Source: Ruminococcus sp. UBA1394 (GTDB taxonomy: Bacteria; Bacillota; Clostridia; Oscillospirales; Ruminococcaceae). Taken from it: DNA of 60,626 bases. The stretch lies in contig DBQM01000053.1 in the NCBI GenBank assembly GCA_002305725.1, positions 1 to 60,626 on the forward strand, in the 5' to 3' direction. The position numbers and the translations under genes are program-made. The notes under the pieces were generated by a model. That model did no database searches and was not told the DNA's origin. It saw nothing but the letters and a program-made list of their open reading frames with translations. The number at the start of each line of letters is the position of its first letter. Position 1 is the first letter of the stretch. Shown here piece by piece: positions 23,051-32,435 of the stretch.

Positions 23051-24259
23051 TTACTCATCATCCGCCGGTGTAAATTCTTCAAAATCGTCCTCAGCATTAA
23101 CAACAGGGTCTATCTCGCCCATGTCGCCCATATCACCCATATCAGCACTACCGCCGTTAGCCGCCGCCTCAGCTGCCTCCTCAAGCTTGGTCTTTTCCTT
23201 TGAAGCCTTGGTCACAGCCATAAGAGCGTCCTTGTTTTCAAGAACCTTTTCTTCGATTTCTTTCATAAGTTCCGGATTTTCTTCAAGCGCCTTCTTAACG
23301 TTGTCACGTCCCTGGCCAAGCTTGTTGCCGTTGTAGCTGAACCATGCGCCGCTTTTCTTGATAACGTCAAGCTCGACCGCCATATCAAGCACCTCGCCTG
23401 TTCTTGAAATACCCTTGCCGAAGATAATGTCAAATTCACATTCCTTAAAAGGCGGTGCGACCTTGTTTTTCTTTATCTTTATCTTTGTCCTCGAACCGAT
23501 AGGCTCTGTACCGTTCTTGATAGCCTCGCCCTTTCTTACGTCAATGATTACCGACGCATAGAATTTCAGCGCACGTCCGCCCGGCGTTGTTTCCGGATTG
23601 CCGTACATAACACCGATTTTCTCACGAATCTGGTTTATGAATATGGCAACGCAGTTGGTTTTTGAAAGCAGCGGAGTAAGCTTTCTCATAGCCTGTGACA
23701 TAAGTCTTGCCAGCTGACCGACGTTTGAATCACCCATATTGCCGTCAATTTCCGCTTTTGTAGTCAGCGCCGCAACGGAGTCCAGGACAACAACATCAAT
23801 AGCGCCCGAACGAACCAGCGCCTCCATGATTTCAAGCGCCTGTTCACCGCTGTCCGGCTGGGAAACCAGCAGATTGTCAACGTCAACACCCAGTGCCGCA
23901 GCGTAGGTCGGGTCAAGAGCGTGTTCAACGTCCACAAAGGCAACCTCTCCGCCCATTTTCTGAGCCTCTGCGATAATGTGCAGGGCAACAGTTGTTTTAC
24001 CGGAGCTTTCCGGACCGTAAAGTTCAACAATTCTTCCTCTCGGGACACCGCCGATACCCAGAGCCATGTCAAGACCCATAGAACCTGTCGGGATAGCGTC
24101 AACCTGCATTGTCTGGTTAGCGCCAAGCTTTATGACTGCGCCCTTTCCGAAGTTCTTTTCTATCTGTGCGATTGCTCCTGCAAGCGCCTTCTTCTTTTCT
24201 TCCTTGGTTGTGGGAAGCTGTACAAGCTTTCCCTTTTTCTTCAATTCAGCCTTTGCCAT
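23051..24259 (-). CDS. recA: recombinase RecA
   Basis: This 402-residue protein has Walker A GPESSGKT, the family stretch NFGKGAVIKLG and L2-loop-region residues intact. The C-terminus is longer than usual and acidic with GDMGDMGDMGEIDP repeats. The ATG at 24259 follows AAGGAG; further upstream in-frame starts are not credible. No clear SOS operator was identified. Confidence 0.98.
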   Translation of the reverse strand: MAKAELKKKGKLVQLPTTKEEKKKALAGAIAQIEKNFGKGAVIKLGANQTMQVDAIPTGSMGLDMALGIGGVPRGRIVELYGPESSGKTTVALHIIAEAQKMGGEVAFVDVEHALDPTYAAALGVDVDNLLVSQPDSGEQALEIMEALVRSGAIDVVVLDSVAALTTKAEIDGNMGDSNVGQLARLMSQAMRKLTPLLSKTNCVAIFINQIREKIGVMYGNPETTPGGRALKFYASVIIDVRKGEAIKNGTEPIGSRTKIKIKKNKVAPPFKECEFDIIFGKGISRTGEVLDMAVELDVIKKSGAWFSYNGNKLGQGRDNVKKALEENPELMKEIEEKVLENKDALMAVTKASKEKTKLEEAAEAAANGGSADMGDMGDMGEIDPVVNAEDDFEEFTPADDE

Positions 24260-24320
24260 ATGAACTCCTTTTCTGCCGTACCAATTATTGCTCCCCCAAA
24301 TATTATCGAAGCAACAGGTA

Positions 24321-25166
24321 CTAAGCCTTTTCACCTCTGACCACCCGTATTATTCCGGGTATATCCTTTATAAACTCTGTGTTAACAAGATTATTTTCTG
24401 TCATTATCTTCCGGACGTCTTCTTCCTGTCCCATGCCAATCTCATAGGCAAGCACACCGCCGGAATTAAGCTGTCTGCTCCATATACGGGTTATTTCCCT
24501 GTAAAACTTCAGACCGTCCCCGCCGCCGAAAAGCGCCTCCTCCGGTTCAAAGGAAACTTCTTTCTGGAGTGACTTCATGTCATCTGCCGTAAGATAAGGC
24601 GGATTGCAGACGATAATATCAAAGTTTCCGAGCTTCTGCGCCGTACTTTCGCTTAAAACGTCCGCCTCAATTACGGTAATATCCGCATTGTTAAGCTTTA
24701 TATTCTTATTGAGATAGCCTGTTGCCCTCTCCGATTTTTCCAGTGCATACACTTCAGCGTTTTTCACATTTGCCTTTACCGCACAGGCAATACAGCCGCT
24801 GCCGCTGCAAAGGTCGATTATCCTCGGAGCGTCAGATTTTCCGGCTGCGCTTATGACCGTTTCAACAAGTGTTTCGGTGTCCTGCCTGGGTATAAGCACA
24901 CCCTTTCCCACATAAAAGGGCAGTCCGAAAAACTCCCATTCTCCCAAAAGATATTGCAGAGGCTCTCCGGTAATTCGCCGGTATGCAATACTGTCGGCAT
25001 AGTTTACCTGCTCAGCCGTTGCCGGTGTTTTTTCAAGCAGCAATGAGTTAAGCTTTCTTTTAAAGATATGCTCCACTACGCACATTGCCTCAAACTGCGG
25101 ACTTTCCAGAGAATTCTGCTCAAAGATACTTTTTATGTGAAAATAAAGCTGAGGGGCTGTCACCAT
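24321..25166 (-). CDS. prmC: release factor glutamine methyltransferase PrmC
   Basis: This 281-residue SAM-dependent methyltransferase has the catalytic NPPY (IIVCNPPYLTADD) and the SAM-binding DLCSGSGCIACAV. It methylates the GGQ glutamine of RF1 and RF2. It overlaps the stop of the upstream gene by seven bases. Confidence 0.95.
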   Translation of the reverse strand: MVTAPQLYFHIKSIFEQNSLESPQFEAMCVVEHIFKRKLNSLLLEKTPATAEQVNYADSIAYRRITGEPLQYLLGEWEFFGLPFYVGKGVLIPRQDTETLVETVISAAGKSDAPRIIDLCSGSGCIACAVKANVKNAEVYALEKSERATGYLNKNIKLNNADITVIEADVLSESTAQKLGNFDIIVCNPPYLTADDMKSLQKEVSFEPEEALFGGGDGLKFYREITRIWSRQLNSGGVLAYEIGMGQEEDVRKIMTENNLVNTEFIKDIPGIIRVVRGEKA

Positions 25167-26077
25167 CTGTCCTCCTCAAGATTTTCAGGAATACACGGCT
25201 TTATAGCCTCGATAGCAACTTCAATCTGCTTGTCGTCCGGTTCTTTTGTTGTCAGACGCTGTATGTAAAGTCCCGGCGCTGAAATTATCCTTGTGAAAAG
25301 ATTGTCATAGCGTCCGGCGATTCGTATAAGCTCATATGAAATCCCCACCATTACCGGCAGCAGCACCAGGCTTGAAATAACTCTCTGCCATACAACCGTA
25401 AACGGAACAACACACATAACCAGTATACTGATAATAAGTGTAATAAAGAGAAAGCTTGTTCCGCATCTCGGGTGAAAACGCCTTTGCTTTTTAACATTTT
25501 CAACAGTCAGTTCAAGACCTGCTTCAAGGCAGGCTATAGTTTTATGCTCCGCACCGTGATATTCGTATGTACGCCTTAAATCCTTCATTAAAGCAGTACA
25601 GCCGAGGTACGCAATAAAAATCACGATTTTGATGATACCCTCTGAAAAAGAACGCAGTACCCTGTTTCCTGTCAGAGTATCTGAAAAACTAACAAGCCAT
25701 TTCGGCAGAAAGACAAAAAGTCCAATAGCAAGAGCCATGCCGAGAATCATAGCAATGGTCATGATTATATTCATAACTTTTTCAGTAAGCTTTTCGTCTA
25801 CATCTTCAAGTTCTTCATCGTCTATCTGCTTTTCAGCGGATTTCATAAGACAGCGGTAGCCCTCTTTCATGGAGCTGATAAAGTTGAAAATACCCCTTAT
25901 CAGCGGAGCTTTTCTGTACCACGCAGTAACCGGTTTTTTGTCCCACACTTCAAGGTCTATCGTTCCGTTTGGCAGACGGCAAGCCATTGCGCCCTTGTGT
26001 ACGCCGTTCATCATAATGCCTTCAATAAGCGCCTGTCCGCCGATTTTTGATTTATATGATGCTTTCTGTTCACTCAT
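25160..26077 (-). CDS. DUF1385 membrane protein (YqhQ-like)
   Basis: This 305-residue protein opens KIGGQALIEGIMMNGVHKGAMACRLPNG, the hallmark of the DUF1385/YqhQ family, with several hydrophobic segments and a conserved EYHGAEHKTI...HPRCGTSF region. It is commonly found next to prmC and prfA in Firmicutes; function is unknown. The ATG at 26077 gives the family's usual N-terminus and lies downstream of GAAAGG. Confidence 0.9.
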   Translation of the reverse strand: MSEQKASYKSKIGGQALIEGIMMNGVHKGAMACRLPNGTIDLEVWDKKPVTAWYRKAPLIRGIFNFISSMKEGYRCLMKSAEKQIDDEELEDVDEKLTEKVMNIIMTIAMILGMALAIGLFVFLPKWLVSFSDTLTGNRVLRSFSEGIIKIVIFIAYLGCTALMKDLRRTYEYHGAEHKTIACLEAGLELTVENVKKQRRFHPRCGTSFLFITLIISILVMCVVPFTVVWQRVISSLVLLPVMVGISYELIRIAGRYDNLFTRIISAPGLYIQRLTTKEPDDKQIEVAIEAIKPCIPENLEEDRW

Positions 26078-26102
26078 AGTCAAGTGCCTTTCTGTCCGTA
26101 AA

Positions 26103-27524
26103 TCAGGACTGTTTTTTGTCATCAGCCTTATGAGTCGGAATGGTAATTGTAACCTTTGTGCCCTTACCCTCTTCACTTTCAACATCAAGAGTTCCGCCGT
26201 GCATGGAAATAATTTCGTCCGCAACCGCAAGGCCGATACCGGAGCCTTTTTTCGTATGATTTGCCTTGTAAAACTTGGTTTTTATCTTAGGCAGGTCGGA
26301 TTTTTTAATGCCGCACCCGTTGTCCTCAATAGTTACCCTGATATCCCCGTTTTCCGTTTCAGCGGCAATAATTTTTACCACACCGCCTGTGTTGGAATAT
26401 TTGATGGCATTATCTATGATATTGATGAAAACCTGTCTTATCCTGTTTTTGTCACCGTAAACAAAAGGCAGCATTTCAGGTTCTTCATAGATAATGGTGA
26501 CATTTTCACTTCTTGCTTTTTCAGCATATATCAGCACGGCGTCCCCAAGCTCCGCAAGAATATCCATTGTGTCCTGCTGGAGTGAGAAGTGACCGCTCTG
26601 CATTCTTGAAAAGTCCAGCAGCTCCTCAACCATTCTCGAAAGCCTTTCGGTTTCGTTGGTGATTACCCTTATACCCTTTCCGGTTATAACAGGGTCACGC
26701 TCTGCCCATATAGTTTCCGCCCAGCCTTTTATGGCGGTAAGAGGCGTTCGCAGTTCGTGGGAAACAGATGAAATAAACTCGTTTTTCATGGTGTCTGCAC
26801 TGGAAAGCTCGTCTGCCATGTGGTTTATCGCCGTGCAAAGCTCGCCTATCTCGTCATTGCTGTCGTTCTGTATTCTCACGGAGAAGTCGCCCTTTGCAAA
26901 CTTCGCCGCCGTTGCGCTTATCTGCTGGACAGGCTTTACGATTGAATTTATAAAATAAAATCCGGTAAACGCCATAAGCAGAAGTATGGCGATGCATACA
27001 GCCGTCATTATAACAATAAGTCCGGTTATAGCGTCATCTATTTCAGAAAGGGAAATTACCACTCTGAATGCGCTGTATTCAGTATTCATTCCGGCGATGG
27101 AGTATGTGACCGCCATGATTTTTTCGCCGTTCCCCTGCTTGCCTGTGTAAAAGCCATAATTATCCTCGCTTTTTACTGCCTCCTCGTAATCCGTCATAAC
27201 CGTGTCGGAATCGGGAGAAAATCCGGAGGAGGTCAGCGCAATATGCCCTCTGGAGTTTATTGCCATAAGCTCCATTTTGTCCTTTTCCGAGAAATTTTCC
27301 AGCATATTTCTGACTTCCGACGAAAAATTCACGCCTGAATCGTCGGCATAAAGGGAAAGTATACCTGTAACAGCGTTAAGCTTTGAAACAAGATACTGTC
27401 TGGCGGAGCTGTAATAATAATTCTGAGCGACATAGATAAACACCATCTCGATTATCAGAAGTATCATAAGAACAACGCCCAGATTATTTACAAGCCAGCG
27501 TTTTGTAATGCTTTTCTTAGCCAA
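26103..27524 (-). CDS. sensor histidine kinase with HAMP domain
   Basis: This 473-residue membrane kinase has TM1 at about residues 12-32, an extracytoplasmic sensor of about 130 residues, and TM2 near 165-190. HAMP follows, then a HisKA H-box (SSVSHELRTPLTAIKGW) and HATPase motifs (INIIDNAIKYSNTGG, IEDNGCGIKKSDL, KGSGIGLAVADEI). Partner of the response regulator just upstream in the same operon. Confidence 0.95.
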   Translation of the reverse strand: MAKKSITKRWLVNNLGVVLMILLIIEMVFIYVAQNYYYSSARQYLVSKLNAVTGILSLYADDSGVNFSSEVRNMLENFSEKDKMELMAINSRGHIALTSSGFSPDSDTVMTDYEEAVKSEDNYGFYTGKQGNGEKIMAVTYSIAGMNTEYSAFRVVISLSEIDDAITGLIVIMTAVCIAILLLMAFTGFYFINSIVKPVQQISATAAKFAKGDFSVRIQNDSNDEIGELCTAINHMADELSSADTMKNEFISSVSHELRTPLTAIKGWAETIWAERDPVITGKGIRVITNETERLSRMVEELLDFSRMQSGHFSLQQDTMDILAELGDAVLIYAEKARSENVTIIYEEPEMLPFVYGDKNRIRQVFINIIDNAIKYSNTGGVVKIIAAETENGDIRVTIEDNGCGIKKSDLPKIKTKFYKANHTKKGSGIGLAVADEIISMHGGTLDVESEEGKGTKVTITIPTHKADDKKQS

Positions 27525-27551
27525 TTTAAAGCAGCTCCGTTTCAGTCAATG

Positions 27552-28250
27552 TCAGTTCTCATGCCATTTGTAGCCATATCCCCAGATAGTCATTATGTAC
27601 TGCGGATTTGAAGGCTCGTCCTCTATTTTCAGACGTATTCTTCTTATGTTAACGTCAACGATCTTGTCGTCGCCGTAATAGCTTTCGCCCCATATATGAT
27701 TAAGTATGCTTGAACGGTCAAGGGCGGTGTTCTTGTTGTTCATGAAATATTCAAGTATCTGATATTCAACCTGTGTAAGATCGATCGGCACGCCGTTTTT
27801 GGTGACCGTCCTGCTCTTCACATTAAGTGCAAAAGGTCCCGATTCAAGTATTGTAGACTTGTCGTCCTTTACAAAGCTCATTCTCACACGCCTGTAAATT
27901 GCGTCAACTCTCGCAGTCAGCTCAGAGGGTGAAAACGGCTTTGTGATGTAATCGTCAGCGCCTATCATAAGACCGTTTACCTTGTCCATCTCCTGGGTTT
28001 TCGCAGTCAGCATGATAATACCCGGAGTTGAGCTTTTCTCACGCAGCTTTTTGCAGACAGTAAAGCCGTCTATCCCCGGCATCATAATGTCGAGAAGAAC
28101 GATGTCAAAATTGCCTTTTTCCTCGTCAAAGACTCTCAGAGCCTCCTCACCGCAGTTTACGTCAGTAACGTCATAGCCTGCTCTTTTAAGGTTTATTACT
28201 ACAAAATCACGAATTGCGTCCTCGTCTTCGCATACCAGTATACGTTTCAT
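27552..28250 (-). CDS. OmpR/PhoB-family response regulator
   Basis: This 232-residue protein has a receiver domain with phospho-acceptor Asp54 in VLLDIMMPG, acidic pair ED near residue 9 and the conserved Lys in DYITKPFSP. The C-terminal winged helix contains VEYQILEYFMNNKN and YYGDDKIVDVNIRRIRLKIE. It pairs with the kinase encoded next. Confidence 0.96.
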   Translation of the reverse strand: MKRILVCEDEDAIRDFVVINLKRAGYDVTDVNCGEEALRVFDEEKGNFDIVLLDIMMPGIDGFTVCKKLREKSSTPGIIMLTAKTQEMDKVNGLMIGADDYITKPFSPSELTARVDAIYRRVRMSFVKDDKSTILESGPFALNVKSRTVTKNGVPIDLTQVEYQILEYFMNNKNTALDRSSILNHIWGESYYGDDKIVDVNIRRIRLKIEDEPSNPQYIMTIWGYGYKWHEN

Positions 28251-28326
28251 AATATTATCTCCATATCCTGTTTTCCCGGGAAATCACCGGTCACACTGCC
28301 GTGTTTCCTCAGCTTTTGTACCTTTC

Positions 28327-29640
28327 CTAATCGTAAAATCTGAACCGGAACATCAGTTCCTCAGCCGGACTTGTCATTTCGTCCTCTTTATTTATGTCAA
28401 TCAAAAACAGTTTATCGCCTCTTGAATGAAGTATCTCATACCCCTTTTCCAGCAGTTTTTCAGTTTTCTCCATGTCGTTATCGGAAATGGTCTGAAGTGT
28501 AAGGAGCGTTTCCTCCTCCTGCGGCTTTTTGCCGGTGAATCTGCTGAATGTTATGTAGTTCTCGGCAGTATCAGCGTTTGCGGTAACATTTCCGAGCCAG
28601 CCCTCCGGAAAAATAAAGGAATAACCGTTTGTAATGCTCTGATATCCGCACATTTTGACAGAAAGCCTGTCATTTTTCAGCTGATACCACTTTGTAAGGC
28701 TTATGGAATTACCGTCGTCCTCGCTGTAACCCGGAAAAAGCTGCGGGACAGGTATTTCAATCTTCCCGTCGCCGTCTGCGTCATAGCAGGTATACGCCGC
28801 CGGTCTTAAAGTTTCCTGTTTTTTGCTGTCGGGAGAAAAAACTCTGCTTATGACATTGCTCTCGTCAACTGCAAAAACATTCGTAACAATAGTACCGCTG
28901 CCTATAACTGCGTCAAGGTAGATACCCGTTGTGCCGTCCTCAAGACTGCCGTATGAAACCTTCTGATAATCAGTATATCCCTCCTCCTCGAGAACAACAG
29001 TTGACTTTGTATATTCACCGTTTTCATTAAGGTGGAATATCTGTACTGATGAATCTCTCGAAGGGCTCTGATTAAGGGCAATAAAAAGCTCCTTTGTTCC
29101 GTCGCCGTTTAAATCGGCGGCGTCAAACAGAGAATAGTAATTATTTTCAAAAGTCGTGTTCAGAGTACCGTCCTCATAATGATATATGCTGACTACCTTT
29201 TCACTCTGATTGATAAGGCTGTAGCCTACTATAATATTTATCCTGCCGCTGTCCCCCAGCTGAGTTATAATGACCTTTTCCACTTCGTTTCCGTCAGCGG
29301 CATGGTCATATACCGACTGCCACTGTGTATCAACGCAGTCGAGGATATTCATTCTCAGCGAATTATCCTCCGCCGAAACAGAGGTTTTCTCATAAAAGAC
29401 AATGGCTTCGTCTTCATTGTCGCCGTCGATATCCGCAATAATAAACGCCGAAAGGTAATCTCCCGACTTGGGATATTTCAGGCTTATATTTGTGCCGGCG
29501 TAGTTTGTCAGAGCATTGTATATATGCTCCTGCTGCCGGCTCAGCTTCGGGGGTGTGATAAGAGTATCTATCCCCGTTGAAAAGCTGCACCCTGTAAGCA
29601 GGAGAAAAAGCAGAACAAAAATAACTCCTGTTTTTTTCAT
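28327..29640 (-). CDS. lipoprotein with FG-GAP/VCBS-like repeats, co-directional with the two-component system
   Basis: This 437-residue protein has a signal peptide ending in the lipobox LLTGC. The body repeats calcium-loop-like strands (IADIDGDNEDEAIVF, AADLNGDGTKELFIAL, CYDADGDGKIEIPVP), typical of FG-GAP/VCBS propeller blades. It lies 76 bases upstream of the response regulator on the same strand and may be an accessory sensor, by inference from position. Confidence 0.8.
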   Translation of the reverse strand: MKKTGVIFVLLFLLLTGCSFSTGIDTLITPPKLSRQQEHIYNALTNYAGTNISLKYPKSGDYLSAFIIADIDGDNEDEAIVFYEKTSVSAEDNSLRMNILDCVDTQWQSVYDHAADGNEVEKVIITQLGDSGRINIIVGYSLINQSEKVVSIYHYEDGTLNTTFENNYYSLFDAADLNGDGTKELFIALNQSPSRDSSVQIFHLNENGEYTKSTVVLEEEGYTDYQKVSYGSLEDGTTGIYLDAVIGSGTIVTNVFAVDESNVISRVFSPDSKKQETLRPAAYTCYDADGDGKIEIPVPQLFPGYSEDDGNSISLTKWYQLKNDRLSVKMCGYQSITNGYSFIFPEGWLGNVTANADTAENYITFSRFTGKKPQEEETLLTLQTISDNDMEKTEKLLEKGYEILHSRGDKLFLIDINKEDEMTSPAEELMFRFRFYD

Positions 29641-29679
29641 TGACTTTTCCTCCGTTTACAGATAACATAAAAATATTCT

Positions 29680-31035
29680 TTAACGCTCCGAAATCGGAAC
29701 GTAATCTCTTGGTTTTGCAATAGCCTTGTATGCCGGACGGATAATTCTTGAACCTGTAAGAATTTCCTCCATTCTGTGAGCCGCCCAGCCTACTATTCTT
29801 GAAACCGCAAAAAGCGGTGTGTAAAGGTCTGACGGTATTCCGAGCATCTTGTAAACAAGTCCCGAATACATATCAACGTTTGCGCAGACAACCTTGTCGC
29901 TGCCCTTTACCTGATGGAAAAGCTCCGGAGTCAGTCTTTCGATAGTATCAAGCAGTCTGAACTCCGCCTCTATCTCCCTGCCCCTTGCAAGCTCAAAGGC
30001 TTTCTTTTTAAGCAGAACAGCTCTCGGGTCTGAGAGGGTATAGACAGCGTGTCCCATGCCGTAGATAAGACCGGAATGGTCGTTCGCCTCTTTTTTCAGC
30101 ACCTTTATCATGTGATCTGCAACCTGTCCTTCGTCCTCCCAGTTGCTTACATGGGTCTTGAAGTCCTCCAGCATCTGCATAACCTTCATGTTTGCACCGC
30201 CGTGACGAGGTCCTTTAAGCGAACCGATAGCCGCAGCGTATGCCGAATATGCGTCAGTACCCGAAGATGTAAGCACACGACAGGTAAATGTGGAGTTGTT
30301 TCCTCCGCCGTGTTCAGCGTGGAGCATAAGCATTGTGTCAAGCAGCTTTGCCTCTTCCGGTGTGTACTGTCTGTCAAAACGCAGCAGAGAGAGGATTGTT
30401 TCCGCCATGCGTTCTTCTTTTCTGAGAGGGTGCATGATCATGCTCTTGTTTTCGTAGTAGCTTTTCTTTGCCTGATACGCATTTGTCATGATAACCGGCA
30501 GCTTTGCAACCAGTTCAAGAGCAATTCTCATTTCATTTTCAATGGAATGGTCCTCGCAGTTGTCGTCATAGGAATAAAGCGCAAGAACGCTTCTTCCAAG
30601 CTTGTTCATGATGTTTTTTGACGGCGCTTTGAGAATCATGTCAACTACAAATCCGGGCGGCAGTTCTCGTCTTTCAGCAAGATAGTCCTGAAAGCTCTGC
30701 AGGGATTTTTCCGAAGGAAGTCTGCCGGTAAGCAGCAGATAAGTTATCTCCTCAAAACCGAATCTGTCCTCAGCAGAAACATTTTCAACGAGGTCCTTTA
30801 TGCTGTAGCCCCTGTATATGAGTTCACCCTCGATAGGCTCACGGTCACCTTCGTTTACAACATATCCGTGTACATTACAGATATTTGTAATACCAGCCAC
30901 AACACCTGTACCGTCCGCATTTCTCAAACCTCTCTTTACGAAAAATTTGTCGTAAAGTTTCGGTTCAATTTTAGAATTTTCGGACAAGTCACTGCATAAC
31001 TTTTCTATACCGGATTTTTCATTGAAATTATACAT
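29680..31035 (-). CDS. gltA: citrate synthase
   Basis: This 451-residue enzyme condenses acetyl-CoA and oxaloacetate. Family features include HAEHGGGNNSTFTCRVLTSS, GSLKGPRHGGANMKVM and GMGHAVYTLSDPRA. The ATG at 31035 follows GGAAGTGAT; longer in-frame starts precede the promoter-proximal leader and are unlikely. Monocistronic with its own promoter. Confidence 0.95.
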   Translation of the reverse strand: MYNFNEKSGIEKLCSDLSENSKIEPKLYDKFFVKRGLRNADGTGVVAGITNICNVHGYVVNEGDREPIEGELIYRGYSIKDLVENVSAEDRFGFEEITYLLLTGRLPSEKSLQSFQDYLAERRELPPGFVVDMILKAPSKNIMNKLGRSVLALYSYDDNCEDHSIENEMRIALELVAKLPVIMTNAYQAKKSYYENKSMIMHPLRKEERMAETILSLLRFDRQYTPEEAKLLDTMLMLHAEHGGGNNSTFTCRVLTSSGTDAYSAYAAAIGSLKGPRHGGANMKVMQMLEDFKTHVSNWEDEGQVADHMIKVLKKEANDHSGLIYGMGHAVYTLSDPRAVLLKKKAFELARGREIEAEFRLLDTIERLTPELFHQVKGSDKVVCANVDMYSGLVYKMLGIPSDLYTPLFAVSRIVGWAAHRMEEILTGSRIIRPAYKAIAKPRDYVPISER

Positions 31036-31140
31036 ATATATCACTTCCATTCCCGGAACCTGTTTTATGCGGAAAAATGAGGAGTTTTTCCGGAAACGCA
31101 AACACACGCTCACGAAAACAGATTCCTATACTTAAAATTA

Positions 31141-31169
31141 ATTATACATTATTTAAACATGATTGTCAA
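31141..31169 (-). promoter_or_regulatory. promoter of citrate synthase
   Basis: Leftward perfect consensus: TTGACA (complement of 31164-31169), 17 bases, TATAAT (complement of 31141-31146). The rest of the 312-base gap to the SpoIID gene holds a REP pair and nothing else recognised. Confidence 0.85.
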
Positions 31170-31221
31170 CTTTATAAAAAACACATTTACGCAAATTGGC
31201 TTTTATAAAATATAGCCTTTC

Positions 31222-31289
31222 GTAGGGGCGAGCATTGCTCGCCCGGATAAAAACACGTAAAGTTACGGGCGACCAATGGTCGCCCCTGC
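31222..31289. repeat. REP-like palindrome pair
   Basis: GGGCGAGCATTGCTCGCCC (31222-31246 with flanks) is followed by GGGCGACCAATGGTCGCCC (31266-31289 with flanks), in the divergent region between citrate synthase and the SpoIID gene. Confidence 0.85.
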
Positions 31290-31347
31290 AAAAATATCAG
31301 AATACGTAAAACAAAAACACATTTGTCCGCTGAAAGGAGAAATTATT

Positions 31348-32388
31348 ATGAAATCGTACATTTCCGCCGCCCTTGTTTTTGCCGCACTTCTCGTAACCGT
31401 GCCGGCGATACCCATGTTTGCCGCCGAAATAAGCGGCAAGGAAACTTCCGCTGAACAGACTGCCGCCATATCCGGCACAAAGCAGACTGAAACCTCTGAA
31501 AGCGACAGCAGGGACAGTACCGCAGAAACATATTCCGGCAGCTATATCGTGCTTGACATAACCACCGGAAAAACCGAGGAAATTTCCGCCGGGGACTACA
31601 TTGTCGGCGCAGTATGCGCAGAAATGCCGGCAACCTTTGAGAAGGAGGCGCTGAAAGCGCAGGCAGTCGCCGCCCACACCTATGCGGAGCGTCAGAAAGC
31701 AAAAGCGCTCGCCTCTCCCGACCCGGAGCTCTGCGGCGCATATTTTTCCAATGACAGCGCAAAATATCAAGCGTTTTTTACGGAAAACCAGGCAAAGCAG
31801 TATTACGGGGAAAACTATGAGCAGTACATAAAAAAAATCCGTGAGGCTGTAAATGAAGTCAAAGACGAAATAATCGTTTACAATGACGAGCCTATAATTG
31901 CGGCTTTTCACTCAATGTCTGCCGGAAAAACCGAAAGTGCTGAAAATGTGTGGGGGAATAAGGTTGAATATCTTGTACCCGTTGAGAGCGAGGCAGATTC
32001 CTCTGCGCCAAAATTTCTGGAGGAATACGAGTTCACCGAAGAAGAAATGCGCGCGAAGCTTGAAACTGCTTTTGAGGGCATAAAGCTTGACAGCGACCCG
32101 GAAAAATGGTTCAGCGACACAAAAAAAAGCGATTCTCTGACAGTACTCACCATAAAAGCCGGCGGCAAAACCCTTACCGGACAGGAAGTCCGTGCCGCAC
32201 TCTCCCTGCGCTCCGCCGCCTTTGACATAAGCTATGACAGCGGCAGCTTTAAGGTCACAACGAGAGGTTACGGTCATGCTGTGGGAATGAGCCAGTACGG
32301 TGCAAACGCCATGGCAGAGGAGGGCTGTGACTATAAAGAGATATTAGAGCATTATTATCCCGAAACAAGCATAAAAAAGCTGAAATAA
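31348..32388 (+). CDS. SpoIID/LytB-domain secreted protein, canonical order
   Basis: This 346-residue protein has a signal peptide (SAALVFAALLVTVPAIPMFA) and a SpoIID domain in the usual order. AEMPATFEKEALKAQAVAAHTYA, with the catalytic-type Glu, comes first. HSMSAGKTESAENVW follows, then the closing GYGHAVGMSQYGANAMAEEG...ILEHYYPE at the C-terminus. SpoIID proteins are lytic transglycosylases acting on denuded glycan strands. GAAAGGAGA precedes the ATG at 31348. Compare the permuted relative at 45029. Confidence 0.9.
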   Translation: MKSYISAALVFAALLVTVPAIPMFAAEISGKETSAEQTAAISGTKQTETSESDSRDSTAETYSGSYIVLDITTGKTEEISAGDYIVGAVCAEMPATFEKEALKAQAVAAHTYAERQKAKALASPDPELCGAYFSNDSAKYQAFFTENQAKQYYGENYEQYIKKIREAVNEVKDEIIVYNDEPIIAAFHSMSAGKTESAENVWGNKVEYLVPVESEADSSAPKFLEEYEFTEEEMRAKLETAFEGIKLDSDPEKWFSDTKKSDSLTVLTIKAGGKTLTGQEVRAALSLRSAAFDISYDSGSFKVTTRGYGHAVGMSQYGANAMAEEGCDYKEILEHYYPETSIKKLK

Positions 32389-32398
32389 GCATATAAAA

Positions 32399-32423
32399 AG
32401 GACGCCGGAAAGGCGTCCTGTTA
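32399..32423 (+). terminator. hairpin between convergent genes
   Basis: GGACGCC and GGCGTCC form a 7-bp stem flanked by A-rich and T-containing sequence; it may serve both strands. Confidence 0.55.
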
Positions 32424-32435
32424 TACAAATAAAAA

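Noticed and set aside
23051..24259. Repeated GDMGDMGDMG at the RecA C-terminus as a possible error
   Set aside because: The frame stays open and acidic RecA tails vary widely, so this is normal variation.
31297..31911. Long leftward ORF inside the SpoIID gene
   Set aside because: Antisense shadow of a high-confidence gene; composition is implausible.
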